DNA of 64,000 bases from Thioploca sp. (GCA_030627235.1 DAOUSL010000001.1:1-64000), one strand, 5' to 3'; counted from the first letter of the stretch, positions 15,268-24,748 are shown. Program-made: numbers and translations. Notes: generated from the letters alone by a model not told the origin.

Positions 15268-16350
15268 TCAATTAGAAATAAGTTGTACTGTATCATAATT
15301 AGCCACTTTAGACATTTTAACTTCCTGATTTAAAGTGGCACGTATGGCACGTAATTCCGTGTTATACGGATGTGCTTCAATTTGGCTACAAATATTTTCT
15401 ATTGCATCATACCATATTCCAGCTTTTGCGTAAGTTTTATACCACTGTTCTTGTGGTGTTTGCTGTAAATTAGCAGTTAAACTTGCTGATGCTGGTATAT
15501 ATTGAATAGTTCCACTGCTTAATAAATCACCAGAACGTTGTTTTGGATCAGGAACAATTACTACAAACCATTCATATTCAGTATCAGGTTTAAGAGATAC
15601 ATCATAATCAGCTAAATTTAATCTATTCATACCAGCTTTATGAATTCCAACTTCAGGCAGACCAATAAATAGTTCTAAAATTGGTTCAACTGCTCCAACT
15701 TCATTCAAAGAAAATTCAATTATACCATCCCAATCATCAGACATATACCAGTAAAAATTTGGTTGGGATACGGTGGTTAAACCGGTATGTTGCGGAGCAA
15801 GTGGAGCTATCAGCTTTGGAAATGATAATGGTTGTTGGATTATTTCTTCTTTTACTACTATTTCATCCTTAAGTTCACTACCACCCCTAAGTCCACGAAC
15901 ACCCCTAAGTCCACGAACACCTCTAAGTCCACGAAGACCTCTAAGTCCACGAACACCCCTGACTCCACGAACGCCTCTGATTCCACGAACGCCTCTGACT
16001 CCACGAACGCCTCTGACTCCACGAACACCTCTGACTCCACGAACGCCTCTGACTCCACGAACGCCTCTGACTCCACGAACGCCTCTGACTCCACGAACGC
16101 CCCTGACTCCACGAACTCCTCTGACTCCACGAACGCCCCTGACTCCACGAACTCCTCTGACTCCACGAGATACGTTTCCGTTTTCTCCATTTACAAAACC
16201 TGATTCCCTTCTACGCAATGGAGCATCTGGTATAAGTTGTTTATATAACTTAGTTTCTTTATTATCAGTAGAAATATCATTAGCTATTGCTATATTACTG
16301 AAAGAAAAAACAATAATAAAACTACTCAAAAATATTCTTAACATATTCAT
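15268..16350 (-). CDS. DUF928-type secreted protein with long Arg-Gly-Val repeat
   Basis: A signal peptide (MNMLRIFLSSFIIVFSFSNIAIAN) suits the ATG at 16350 (AAGAG upstream) better than the longer track start at 16425. After a short mature segment comes an insert of about 32 RGX triplets, mostly RGV with a few RGL and one RGI, then a domain resembling DUF928: LIAPLAPQHTGLTTVSQPNF, then Y.EWFVVIVPDP. DUF928 occurs mainly in cyanobacteria and sulfur bacteria and has no known function. The insert is very basic with glycine every third residue, as in collagen-like sequences, but without proline. It is upstream of soxYZ on the same strand with a 118-base gap, so co-transcription is possible. Confidence 0.8.
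   Translation of the reverse strand: MNMLRIFLSSFIIVFSFSNIAIANDISTDNKETKLYKQLIPDAPLRRRESGFVNGENGNVSRGVRGVRGVRGVRGVRGVRGVRGVRGVRGVRGVRGVRGVRGVRGVRGVRGVRGVRGVRGVRGIRGVRGVRGVRGLRGLRGLRGVRGLRGVRGLRGGSELKDEIVVKEEIIQQPLSFPKLIAPLAPQHTGLTTVSQPNFYWYMSDDWDGIIEFSLNEVGAVEPILELFIGLPEVGIHKAGMNRLNLADYDVSLKPDTEYEWFVVIVPDPKQRSGDLLSSGTIQYIPASASLTANLQQTPQEQWYKTYAKAGIWYDAIENICSQIEAHPYNTELRAIRATLNQEVKMSKVANYDTVQLISN
15883..16169 (-). repeat. 18-bp coding minisatellite, about 16 units
   Basis: The plus strand shows tandem units such as GAACGCCTCTGACTCCAC, about 287 bases in total, with scattered single-base variants (acccct, acctct, aagtcc). On the minus strand each unit encodes two RGV triplets. The 18-base period keeps the reading frame, so unit gain or loss only changes protein length. 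The repeat leaves other frames open too, which explains three shadow ORFs on the track. Confidence 0.95.
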
Positions 16351-16509
16351 AATATATACTCTTAATTTTATCATACATAAGATATGATTATATTTTGGAT
16401 CAAATAAAAGCAATAAACACACCATAATGTTATCTATATGTAAATAATAGTTTATAATACTATAATTAGCAATTTAATGTAATAATTTATTCAGGATTTA
16501 GAAAAAATA

Positions 16510-17172
16510 ATGAAATCACATTGTTGGATATGGAATGTTAGTAAAATAAATAAAAAATACTTTATAGAGCAGCTTAAGACAAATCAAATGATCGGACAAG
16601 AGTGTGGTTATAATAAAAGAATAAACTTACATTATCTTAATGCTAAAAGTAAAAAAAATTTGATTAATGAAGAATGGTATATATGGGATAGTTGTAAAAT
16701 GATGTTGATTGATATTAAAAAAAATGATTTAATTATTATAAAAAACATTCCAAATTATGATCATTTTACCATAGTCAGGGTAATAGGAGAATATAGATTT
16801 AACTTTGCTCCAAAAAAAGGCAATTTAAGTCATTTTTTACCAATTGAAACCTTAGGTGAGTTTTATAAATATTCAAAAATTGTTCCTTCATCATTATTAA
16901 GGGTTTTAAATAGAGAAATACATCCAATTCATATGACTCGTAATTATCAATGTGACACTGTTAAAAATTTAGTTTTACAGGTTAATAAAAATCCTAAAAT
17001 AACTAAAAAATCAGCTAATTTCATCGTTCAACTATGGCAATGGGAAGTAGAACATTTAGGATTTATAGGAGCTATTTTCTTATTTATTATTGCTTTTTTT
17101 CAAGTTGCATCGTCTATAGAAGGTGCAGTAGTGGATTTTGATAGATTCATTAATATTATTAGATTTTGGTAA
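16510..17172 (+). CDS. Unknown membrane-anchored protein, paralog 1 of a tandem pair
   Basis: 220 residues, not recognised. The N-terminal half begins CWIWNV and includes DLIIIKNIPNYDHFTIVRVIGEYRF, HFLPIETLGEFYKYS and IVPSSLLR. The pattern of short beta strands, with a ligand-like loop and an I-x-GEY strand, is faintly reminiscent of PUA/EVE-like modules or the N-terminal domains of Mrr-type enzymes, but this is only an impression. A hydrophobic segment (about 184-203) followed by a short charged tail anchors the C-terminus. The same layout is repeated in the next gene three bases downstream, so the pair arose by tandem duplication and is probably co-transcribed. Confidence 0.65.
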   Translation: MKSHCWIWNVSKINKKYFIEQLKTNQMIGQECGYNKRINLHYLNAKSKKNLINEEWYIWDSCKMMLIDIKKNDLIIIKNIPNYDHFTIVRVIGEYRFNFAPKKGNLSHFLPIETLGEFYKYSKIVPSSLLRVLNREIHPIHMTRNYQCDTVKNLVLQVNKNPKITKKSANFIVQLWQWEVEHLGFIGAIFLFIIAFFQVASSIEGAVVDFDRFINIIRFW

Positions 17173-17175
17173 TAT

Positions 17176-17868
17176 ATGTTTAAAAAATCTCCCAATTGGT
17201 TTTGGAGTTATAAGCCACAGTGCTGGTTTTGGAATGTTGAAGAAGTAAATCAAGATTGTTTTATAGAACAATTAAAATATCATAATAAATTAAGCCAAGG
17301 TTGGGGATACCATAAAAAATTAAACTTAAAAATCCTTAAAGATAAAGAATATCTAAATTCAGAGGAAAAACAAGTCTGGCATTCTTGCAAGTCAATGCTC
17401 TGTGATATTAAGGAAGATGATTTAGTCGTGGTAAAAAATATTCCTGATTCTAACCATTTTACTTTAGTAAAAATTATTGGGGAATATGATTTTGATTCTG
17501 AAGATAATGATTTAGGACATTTTTTACCAATTGAAATTTTAGGGGAATTTTATAAATATTCTAGTATTGTGCCAGCATCATTACTACGTTCTATACACCA
17601 AGATCATAACCTGATTAATATAGCAAGTAACACTCAACGAAATATTATTGCTAGTTTATCTTCACAAATATTAAACGGTTATGAACCATCAAATGTTGTT
17701 ATTGAATTGTGGCAGCGAATGGAAGAATATCTTGGTAGAGTTGGAGCAGTTGTAGTATTTTTATTTACTATTATTGAAATAATATCAGCTGTTGAGGGAA
17801 CTGTGGTGGATTACTCGGAATTTAAAGAAATTTTAAAACAATGGTATTGGAGTTTAAGGCAATTATAA
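17176..17868 (+). CDS. Unknown membrane-anchored protein, paralog 2 of a tandem pair
   Basis: 230 residues and clearly homologous to the preceding gene. It shares CW.WNV, FIEQL, DIK.DDLVVVKNIP, HFTLVKIIGEYDF, GHFLPIEILGEFYKYS.IVPASLLR and an E..LG..GA hydrophobic segment near 195-215, followed by the shared (I/V)EG.VVD tail. It begins three bases after the first gene stops. The central loop (GEYDFDSEDNDLGH) differs in length and charge from the partner, where binding specificity might lie. No function is assigned. It is convergent with mgtE, with only six bases between the stops. Confidence 0.65.
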   Translation: MFKKSPNWFWSYKPQCWFWNVEEVNQDCFIEQLKYHNKLSQGWGYHKKLNLKILKDKEYLNSEEKQVWHSCKSMLCDIKEDDLVVVKNIPDSNHFTLVKIIGEYDFDSEDNDLGHFLPIEILGEFYKYSSIVPASLLRSIHQDHNLINIASNTQRNIIASLSSQILNGYEPSNVVIELWQRMEEYLGRVGAVVVFLFTIIEIISAVEGTVVDYSEFKEILKQWYWSLRQL

Positions 17869-17874
17869 GAATAT

Positions 17875-19200
17875 TCATAATAAAAATATAGTTGCTAATC
17901 CTAATAATGTACCAAAACCAATAATATCAGTAATTGTAGTCAAGGTAACTCCTGCGGCTAAAGCTGGGTCGATAGATAACCGACGTAAAATAAATGGTAT
18001 AAATACTCCTGATAAAGCAGCTAATGATAAATTAATCAGTAAGGCACAACCAATAATTATTCCTAATTTTACATTGCTAAACCATACGATAGCAATTAGA
18101 GCCACCACAATTGCCCATATCATCCCATTTAATAATCCAACAGCTAATTCTTTCTTTAATAACCATATTATATTAGTATTACTAATCTGATTTAATGCCA
18201 TACCACGAATTACAATAGTTAAAGTTTGACTACCAGCAATTCCTCCCATACTAGCTACTACCGGCATCAATATTGCTAGTGCAACCATTTGTTCTAAAGT
18301 AGTTGAAAACAAACCAATTACATATGCAGCTAAAAATGCTGTAGCTAAATTTACTCCTAACCATAATGCTCTATCTTTCATGGTAGTTAAAATTGGAGCA
18401 AACATATCGTCATCACCATCTAATCCAGCTTGTCCCATTAAATGATGATCAGCTTCAGAACGAATTACATCCACTACATCGTCAACTGTAATACGCCCCA
18501 TTAAATAACCTTGTTCATCAACTACTGGAGCAGATAATAAGTCTCTTTGTTCAAACAGAATAGCAACGTCATGGGCAGATAAATGAGCAGAAATTGGCTC
18601 TATTTCAGAAGACATCACTTGTGAAACTGTGAATTTGGGAGTATTAGTTAATATATCTAGCAATGATAACATTCCACGATAACAATTATTACAATCGACT
18701 ACCATTAGAACATCAGTTTTTTCTGGCAATTGTTTTAACCGACGTAAATAATATGATACCATTTTTAAAGTCATTTCCATACGAACTGTCAATACATCCG
18801 TATTCATCAAACCACCAGCTGAATCTTTTGGATAAAACAGCACTTGTGTTAAACGTTGCCGATGTCTCCAGTTCATAGCTTGTAAAACTTTTTCCACTAT
18901 TTCATCTGGTAAATTTTGAAGTATATCAACAGCATCATCAATTGCCATATTTTCAGCAGCGACAGTAATGTTTGCAATCGGCATGTTGAGCATTAACTCA
19001 AGTCGTACATTTTCACTTATATGAGGTAGAATATCCCCTGGATCAATATTTTTTAGTTGCCATAATTCAAATCTTTGTTTGATCGGTAATGACTCTAAAA
19101 CATCAGCAATTTCAGATGGATGTAATTCATTAATAATATTGTTTATTTCAGCTTTAATCCCATTATTTAGGGCTTCATGCAAGCTGTCCAGAGTGGTCAT
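17875..19200 (-). CDS. mgtE: Magnesium transporter MgtE
   Basis: 441 residues. The cytoplasmic N-terminal MgtE domain (about 15-125, with LHPSEIADVLESLP and RLTQVLFYPKDSAGGLM) is followed by two CBS domains (about 130-255) and five membrane helices (about 280-441) with the pore motif VASMGGIAGSQT. It is a Mg2+ channel gated by intracellular Mg2+. It is the last gene of the EIIA-ptsH-ptsI unit, ten bases after ptsI. This PTS-mgtE linkage is recurrent in gammaproteobacteria and suggests a regulatory connection. Confidence 0.95.
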   Translation of the reverse strand: MTTLDSLHEALNNGIKAEINNIINELHPSEIADVLESLPIKQRFELWQLKNIDPGDILPHISENVRLELMLNMPIANITVAAENMAIDDAVDILQNLPDEIVEKVLQAMNWRHRQRLTQVLFYPKDSAGGLMNTDVLTVRMEMTLKMVSYYLRRLKQLPEKTDVLMVVDCNNCYRGMLSLLDILTNTPKFTVSQVMSSEIEPISAHLSAHDVAILFEQRDLLSAPVVDEQGYLMGRITVDDVVDVIRSEADHHLMGQAGLDGDDDMFAPILTTMKDRALWLGVNLATAFLAAYVIGLFSTTLEQMVALAILMPVVASMGGIAGSQTLTIVIRGMALNQISNTNIIWLLKKELAVGLLNGMIWAIVVALIAIVWFSNVKLGIIIGCALLINLSLAALSGVFIPFILRRLSIDPALAAGVTLTTITDIIGFGTLLGLATIFLL

Positions 19201-19210
19201 AGGCAGGAAT

Positions 19211-20932
19211 TTAGAGATTGATATACTTCAACGATTCAGTAATTGCTGTTGGAGAATTCATTGCCATAGTTTGGCTAGTAAATTTAGTTAAATTTTTTAT
19301 ATTACTATTTTTAATAATTTGTTTAACTTCTAAAAAAGATTCTGGATTAACACTAAATGAACGTAAACCTAAGCCTAATAATAATTTTACATACTGGCTA
19401 TCACTTGCCATCTCACCACACATACTAATTGGTTTATTGGCCTTAGTAGCTGCATCAACACTCATTTTAATTAAACGTAGTATTGCCGGATGTAAAGGAT
19501 CGTATAAATAATTTACTGCCTCATCACCTCTGTCTATTGCTAAAGTATATTGGATTAAATCATTAGTACCAACTGACAAAAAATCAACTTGAGGAGCTAT
19601 TAAATCAGTACAAATAGCCATAGCTGGAACTTCTAACATAACCCCAAATGGCATTTTCGGATTAAAAGCTAAAGATTTTTCTTGTAATTCTTGTCTTATT
19701 TCTTTGATTATATTAAATACTTGAGTTAATTCTTGAAATCCAGTTATCATCGGAATCATCATCCGTACTTGGCCAAGTGCAGAAGCTCGGATAATTGCTC
19801 GTAACTGTGGTTTAAATAGCTTGGAATTATTTAGGCATAGTCTGATAGCTCGTAGGCCAAGAGCTGAATTACAGGTTGTTGCATGATTACCTAATATTTG
19901 TTTATCAGCCCCTAGATCAAGGGTACGGATTGTTATTGGGCCACCTTGCATAGCATTTATAACTTTTAGATATGCATCAAAATGTTCATCCTCTTCTGGT
20001 GGAGTATGCCGATTCATAAATAGAAACTCAGTACGATATAGACCAACTCCTTTGCCACCAACCCGTTTTACTGCATCCATATCTTCCGGAAACTCAATAT
20101 TGGCATGTAAAGTAATGGGAATTCCGTCTTGAGTAACAGTTGGAGAAGATTTTATTTTGCTTAAAACAGCTCGGAAATGTCTTTGTTCATTTTGACGAAT
20201 TTGGTAATGACGTAAACAATGTTCATCTGGTGATATAAATATTACTCCTTGTTCACCATCAATAATCAAAGTATCATCAGCTTTTATATAAGGCTGAGCT
20301 TTTCGCAAACCAACTATTGCAGGAATCCCCAAACTACGAGCCAAAATAGCCGTATGTGAAGTAGTTCCTCCAAATTCAGTAGCAAATGCTAAAATGCCTT
20401 GATGTTGCATCAATACAGTATCAGCTGGACTTAAATCATCAGCTAAAATGATAGTATTTGCTAAACAAGTTAATGTAGTTTCGAATGATATATCGGCATG
20501 ACCGTGGAGAATTCTTTGAATCCGAATAACTACTTGTTCAATATCATTTTTACGAGAACTTAGATATGGATCATCCATATTATCAAAAATCTGAATAATT
20601 TCATTACTCTGCATTTGCAAAGCCCATTCAGCGTTACAATTATGTTCGTAAATTAAGTCAATTGGAGCTTTAGCTAACAGGCTGTCCTCAAGCATTAAGA
20701 GGTGGGAATCAATAAATGAGGCTATGTCAACGGTTGAGTCTACAGGAATTTGTTCTTTTATATGTTCTAATTGTTGATGAGCTAAGTCAATAGCATTTTT
20801 AAAACGGATAACCTCTGCATCAATATCAGTCACAGATTCATGGCTGATTTCTAAAACATCACGACGGATAACGTGAACTTTACCAATAGCAATACCTTTT
20901 GATACTCCAATGCCATGTAAAGTTAAACTCAC
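19211..20932 (-). CDS. ptsI: PTS enzyme I (phosphoenolpyruvate-protein phosphotransferase)
   Basis: 573 residues, full length. The active-site histidine is H193 in GGTTSHTAILARS. The PEP-binding barrel shows GGKGVGLYRTEFLFM, TIRTLDLGADK, the FGVMLEVPA stretch and SVGTNDLIQYTLAIDR. It transfers phosphate from PEP to HPr. It overlaps ptsH by four bases. No PTS permease (EIIB/EIIC) is in the window, so the chain probably regulates rather than transports sugar. Confidence 0.97.
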   Translation of the reverse strand: MSLTLHGIGVSKGIAIGKVHVIRRDVLEISHESVTDIDAEVIRFKNAIDLAHQQLEHIKEQIPVDSTVDIASFIDSHLLMLEDSLLAKAPIDLIYEHNCNAEWALQMQSNEIIQIFDNMDDPYLSSRKNDIEQVVIRIQRILHGHADISFETTLTCLANTIILADDLSPADTVLMQHQGILAFATEFGGTTSHTAILARSLGIPAIVGLRKAQPYIKADDTLIIDGEQGVIFISPDEHCLRHYQIRQNEQRHFRAVLSKIKSSPTVTQDGIPITLHANIEFPEDMDAVKRVGGKGVGLYRTEFLFMNRHTPPEEDEHFDAYLKVINAMQGGPITIRTLDLGADKQILGNHATTCNSALGLRAIRLCLNNSKLFKPQLRAIIRASALGQVRMMIPMITGFQELTQVFNIIKEIRQELQEKSLAFNPKMPFGVMLEVPAMAICTDLIAPQVDFLSVGTNDLIQYTLAIDRGDEAVNYLYDPLHPAILRLIKMSVDAATKANKPISMCGEMASDSQYVKLLLGLGLRSFSVNPESFLEVKQIIKNSNIKNLTKFTSQTMAMNSPTAITESLKYINL

Positions 20933-21198
20933 TCTTCTTCTCCAAAACGGTCCTTAATAAGGTCGCTTATCTGTAACATAGCTGTTTTTTCATCAATTCC
21001 ATCAACTGATAATTCTATTTCACAACCTTTAGCAGCTGCTAATAACATTACTCCCATAATACTTTTGCCATTTACTTCTCGTTGTTTACGTTTTACTTGA
21101 ATTGAACTATCAAATTGTGAAGCTAATCTAACCAATTTGGTTGCTGCTCTCGCATGTAAACCTAATTTATTAACAATAGTAATGGTTTGTTTTAACAT
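20929..21198 (-). CDS. ptsH: Phosphocarrier protein HPr
   Basis: 89 residues. Phosphorylatable H15 is in GLHARAATKLV and the serine regulatory site S46 is in GKSIMGVMLLAA, both in their usual positions. Keeping S46 suggests control by an HPr kinase (HprK), which in related gammaproteobacteria is encoded just upstream of this unit but is not present here. It lies 13 bases after the EIIA gene and overlaps ptsI. Confidence 0.96.
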   Translation of the reverse strand: MLKQTITIVNKLGLHARAATKLVRLASQFDSSIQVKRKQREVNGKSIMGVMLLAAAKGCEIELSVDGIDEKTAMLQISDLIKDRFGEEE

Positions 21199-21211
21199 GA
21201 TTACATATATT

Positions 21212-21613
21212 TTATTCTTCTATTACTGAATTAACATCTAATATCCCTTGACATCCACCAGATATGGCTATACTCACCATTGTATCTAAATCAGCTGTTG
21301 AATAGTTCATAATTCTAACTAACATAGGGAAATTTACCCCTGCTACCACTCGAACTCTACAATCAGGAATCAATTTACTAGCAATATTACAAGGTGTAGC
21401 AGCAAATAAATCGGTAAGTACTAATACCCCATGTTCTTTATTTAGAGTGTTACAGATATTTTTTGCATGATAACAAAATTCAAAAAATTCATTTTCATGA
21501 CGAACAGGCAATATCTTAACCGGCAATGGTAAAGTACCTAGCATCTTCTCTAAGCTCTCCAATAGGGCAGAGCCTATATCATCATGGGTAATTAGTAAGA
21601 TACCTACACTCAT
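21212..21613 (-). CDS. PTS EIIA component, mannose family
   Basis: 133 residues of the EIIA-Man fold. The predicted phosphorylated histidine is H10 in GILLITHDDIG, and LVLTDLFAATPCNIA is the second family motif. No EIIB-Man or membrane subunits follow, so it is a stand-alone regulatory EIIA that accepts phosphate from HPr. First gene of the EIIA-ptsH-ptsI-mgtE unit; ahcY lies upstream on the same strand with a 64-base gap that may hold the promoter. Confidence 0.92.
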   Translation of the reverse strand: MSVGILLITHDDIGSALLESLEKMLGTLPLPVKILPVRHENEFFEFCYHAKNICNTLNKEHGVLVLTDLFAATPCNIASKLIPDCRVRVVAGVNFPMLVRIMNYSTADLDTMVSIAISGGCQGILDVNSVIEE

Positions 21614-21677
21614 TTTATGCTGTTGCTAGATTTATTGATACTGAGAATGTGATACACAGTGATAGCAATTAAAACTA

Positions 21678-23000
21678 TTAATATCTGTAATGTTCTGGTT
21701 TATAAGGACCTTCTACAGGTATATTTAAATAAGTGGCTTGATTTGGTGTTAATTCGGTTAAGTTAGCTCCTAAACGTTGTAAATGCATTCTTGCAACCTT
21801 TTCGTCTAAATATTTAGGTAATACATATACTTTATTTTCATAGCTTGCATGATTTTTCCATAATTCCATTTGGGCTAATACTTGATTAGCAAAAGAATTG
21901 GACATTACAAAACTAGGGTGACCGGTAGCACAACCTAAATTAACTAAACGGCCTTCTGCTAGTAAAATTAATCTTTTACCATCAGGAAATATTATATGAT
22001 CAACTTGTGGTTTAATATTTTCCCATTCATATTGACGAATTTCAGCAACTTCAATTTCTGAATCAAAATGACCAATATTACACACTATAACTTGATCTTT
22101 CATTTGTTTCATATGTTCATGAGTTACCACGCCAACATTACCTGTAGTAGTAACAAAAATATCAGCCAATGGAGCAGCTTGCTCCATAGTTACAACTCGA
22201 TAACCTTCCATAGTTGCTTGTAACGCACAAATTGGATCTATTTCTGTTACCCATACAGTTGCTCCTAAACCACGAAATGCTTGAGTACAGCCTTTACCAA
22301 CATCACCATAGCCTAAAACTACACAAACTTTACCAGCAATCATCACGTCTGTAGCACGTTTGATACCATCCATCAAAGATTCACGACAACCATATAAATT
22401 ATCAAATTTTGACTTGGTAACTGAATCATTAACATTGATAGCAGGAACTTTTAAAGAACCATCTTTCATCATTTCATACAGACGATGTACGCCAGTAGTA
22501 GTTTCTTCAGAGATACCTTTTATATCTTTAAGTAAATCAGAATATTTATCATGCATGATCTGAGTTAAATCTCCACCATCATCCAAGATCATATTAGGCC
22601 GCCAACCATCAGGACCAAAAATAGTTTGTTCTATACACCACCAAAATTCTTCTTCTGATTCTTCTTTCCAAGCAAATACTGGAATATTTTGATCAGCAAT
22701 AGCAGCAGCAGCATGATCTTGAGTAGAGAAAATATTACATGAAGACCAACGTACTTCTGCCCCTAAAACCACTAAAGTTTCAATTAAAACTGCAGTTTGG
22801 ATTGTCATGTGTAAACAACCAGCAATGCGAGTTCCTTTTAATGGTTTTTCATCTCCATATTCTTTTCGTAATTGTATTAAACCGGGCATTTCTGTTTCTG
22901 CAATCGCAATTTCTTTATGACCCCATTCGGCCAATTTCATATCAGCAACTTTATAATCTGGGGTTAAATTAACGATTGGTGGTTGTGTACTCATTTTCAC
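21678..23000 (-). CDS. ahcY: S-adenosylhomocysteine hydrolase
   Basis: 440 residues. It splits S-adenosylhomocysteine into adenosine and homocysteine using bound NAD. Signature sequences include [37 protein letters not shown] and the NAD-binding [20 protein letters not shown]. It ends with the typical KPEHYRY. The gene follows metK on the same strand after 148 bases, joining two steps of the SAM cycle. AGGAGTG precedes the ATG. Confidence 0.98.
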   Translation of the reverse strand: MKMSTQPPIVNLTPDYKVADMKLAEWGHKEIAIAETEMPGLIQLRKEYGDEKPLKGTRIAGCLHMTIQTAVLIETLVVLGAEVRWSSCNIFSTQDHAAAAIADQNIPVFAWKEESEEEFWWCIEQTIFGPDGWRPNMILDDGGDLTQIMHDKYSDLLKDIKGISEETTTGVHRLYEMMKDGSLKVPAINVNDSVTKSKFDNLYGCRESLMDGIKRATDVMIAGKVCVVLGYGDVGKGCTQAFRGLGATVWVTEIDPICALQATMEGYRVVTMEQAAPLADIFVTTTGNVGVVTHEHMKQMKDQVIVCNIGHFDSEIEVAEIRQYEWENIKPQVDHIIFPDGKRLILLAEGRLVNLGCATGHPSFVMSNSFANQVLAQMELWKNHASYENKVYVLPKYLDEKVARMHLQRLGANLTELTPNQATYLNIPVEGPYKPEHYRY

Positions 23001-23053
23001 TCCTGTTGGATTGCTAAATTATAAATCTATACAAATTTATATAACAAGCTATG

Positions 23054-23073
23054 ATGGGGTTTAAATCCCCCAT
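23054..23073. promoter_or_regulatory. Hairpin in the metK-ahcY spacer
   Basis: ATGGGG and CCCCAT pair around an eight-base loop, about 55 bases upstream of the ahcY start. No U-run follows on the minus strand. It may weaken read-through from metK or shape the ahcY leader. It does not match any SAM or SAH riboswitch that I can recognise. Confidence 0.4.
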
Positions 23074-23148
23074 ACAATTATAAATTCATATAAATCCGGA
23101 TTTCTATTGAATTATATCAGAAATATATAATATTATACAGCATATAGT

Positions 23149-24309
23149 TTAAATACCAGCCGCTTCTTTAAGCTGAGTGGCTTTATCAGTATTTTCCCAT
23201 GTAAACTGAGTTTCTTCACGGCCAAAGTGACCATAGCTAGCAGTATCAGCATAAATTGGTCGTAATAAATCTAACATTGCCACTAAACCACGAGGACGTA
23301 AATCAAAATGTTCCCGTATTAATTGGGTTAAACGAGCTTCATCGATTTTACCAGTACCGAAAGTTTCTACTCTAATCGAAGTTGGTTCAGCCACTCCAAT
23401 TGCGTAAGATATTTGGATTTCACATCTTTCTGCCAAACCAGCAGCCACAATATTCTTAGCCACATAACGAGTTGCATAAGCAGCAGAACGATCAACCTTA
23501 GAAGGGTCTTTGCCAGAAAATGCTCCACCACCATGTCGTGCCATGCCGCCATAAGTATCTACAATTATCTTACGACCAGTTAAACCACAATCTCCTACTG
23601 GGCCACCAATTACAAACCGACCTGTTGGATTAATGTGAATTTGAGTATTGTTATCCATCCATTCCGCTGGTAAAACAGGTTTAATAATTTCTTCCATCAC
23701 AGCTTCACGAATGGTTTTATTATCAACTTCTGGATTATGTTGAGTTGACAAAACTACTGCATCAATTCCAACTGGTTTACTACCTTCATAACGAAATGTT
23801 ACCTGACTCTTAGCATCTGGCCGCAACCAAGGCAAAGTACCATTTTTACGCACTTCAGCTTGGCGTTTTACTAAACGATGCGCATAAGTTATCGGAGCTG
23901 GCATCAATACATCAGTTTCATTAGTAGCATAACCAAACATCAGACCCTGGTCTCCAGCGCCTTGTTCATGAGATTCAGTTTCATCAACACCCATGGCAAT
24001 GTCAGTTGATTGTTTTCCAAGTGCTGATAAAACTGCACATGATTCCCAATCAAATCCCATATCTGAACTGTTATAACCAATTCCTTTTATAGTTTCTCGT
24101 ACGACATGTTCTACATCAATATTGGCATTAGTAGTTATTTCACCAGCTACTATTACCATACCAGTTTTAATCATGGTCTCACAAGCAACTCGTGATTTAA
24201 TATCTTTGGTTAATAAAGCATCTAAGATAGCATCAGAAATTTGATCAGCAACTTTATCAGGATGGCCTTCAGAAACAGATTCAGAAGTAAAAAGTAACTT
24301 TTCAGACAT
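23149..24309 (-). CDS. metK: S-adenosylmethionine synthetase
   Basis: 386 residues, full length. It makes SAM from methionine and ATP. Motifs include [32 protein letters not shown] (ATP/methionine site) and [26 protein letters not shown] lies before the ATG. The leader upstream is long (about 440 bases to rplY) and very AT-rich. Together with ahcY it forms a SAM-recycling unit. Confidence 0.98.
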   Translation of the reverse strand: MSEKLLFTSESVSEGHPDKVADQISDAILDALLTKDIKSRVACETMIKTGMVIVAGEITTNANIDVEHVVRETIKGIGYNSSDMGFDWESCAVLSALGKQSTDIAMGVDETESHEQGAGDQGLMFGYATNETDVLMPAPITYAHRLVKRQAEVRKNGTLPWLRPDAKSQVTFRYEGSKPVGIDAVVLSTQHNPEVDNKTIREAVMEEIIKPVLPAEWMDNNTQIHINPTGRFVIGGPVGDCGLTGRKIIVDTYGGMARHGGGAFSGKDPSKVDRSAAYATRYVAKNIVAAGLAERCEIQISYAIGVAEPTSIRVETFGTGKIDEARLTQLIREHFDLRPRGLVAMLDLLRPIYADTASYGHFGREETQFTWENTDKATQLKEAAGI

Positions 24310-24748
24310 AAATATCCTCTTTTATATATATATATGTGTTTATTCAAGTAAGATTAAGTACTTAAATATAGCTAAAATTCTTGGTATTTTAAAATGACAG
24401 ACTTTGATTGATGACAAAAATTTAAATACTGGAATTGACAGTCAGCATAGTTGTGATAGTGTCATAATCATTATAATGCAATGCTAGGTGATTTGCATCT
24501 AATATTTTTTAGATGGTATTTTAAGGACAATTATTTATATACTATAATTCTGATTATTTAAAATCGAGTATTTATATAAATGGTCAGAACTATTTATTTT
24601 TAAGTGAATATCATATCTATATTTTAAATTATAGATTGGGTAAAGTGATAATAAAACCTAAAGTTTGGTTTCAGTTAAAATTCTACCCAACCTACATTTA
24701 ATTACTTAAAAATTAGATTATCATCAAAATAATATTTAATATACAATT
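24310..24748. other. Intergenic region between metK and rplY with repeat-like hairpin
   Basis: About 440 bases without a gene. Near the rplY end, TTGGGTA (24636-24642) pairs with TACCCAA (24684-24690), enclosing an inner AAACC/GGTTT stem. The flank AATGTAGGTTGGGTA (minus strand) resembles palindromic MITE ends common in cyanobacteria and sulfur bacteria. A related AATGTAAGTTGGGTA occurs at about 46690-46705 between murJ and the FHA gene. The hairpin may also end the rplY transcript. The rest should hold the metK promoter; I cannot place it with confidence. Confidence 0.45.

Noticed and set aside
15150-15296. N-terminal extension of SoxY in the track ORF
   Set aside because: The extension runs into the DUF928 gene, lacks a ribosome binding site at its start and would bury the Tat signal. 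ATG 15149 has AGGAGG and begins the twin-arginine signal.
15773-16387. Plus-strand ORF of PRTPLT repeats, with further repeat ORFs at 15832-16203 (+) and 15858-16190 (-)
   Set aside because: They are shadows of the 18-bp minisatellite, which lacks stops in several frames. Only the minus-strand frame of 15268-16350 has a signal peptide and a recognisable C-terminal domain.
17875-21613. A complete sugar-uptake PTS
   Set aside because: No EIIB or EIIC permease component is present. The genes form only the phosphate-transfer chain with a stand-alone EIIA.
24310-24748. SAM riboswitch in the metK leader
   Set aside because: The leader is AT-rich and shows no SAM-I/SAM-II core or anti-terminator arrangement that I can recognise. 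The only hairpin is next to rplY and repeat-like.
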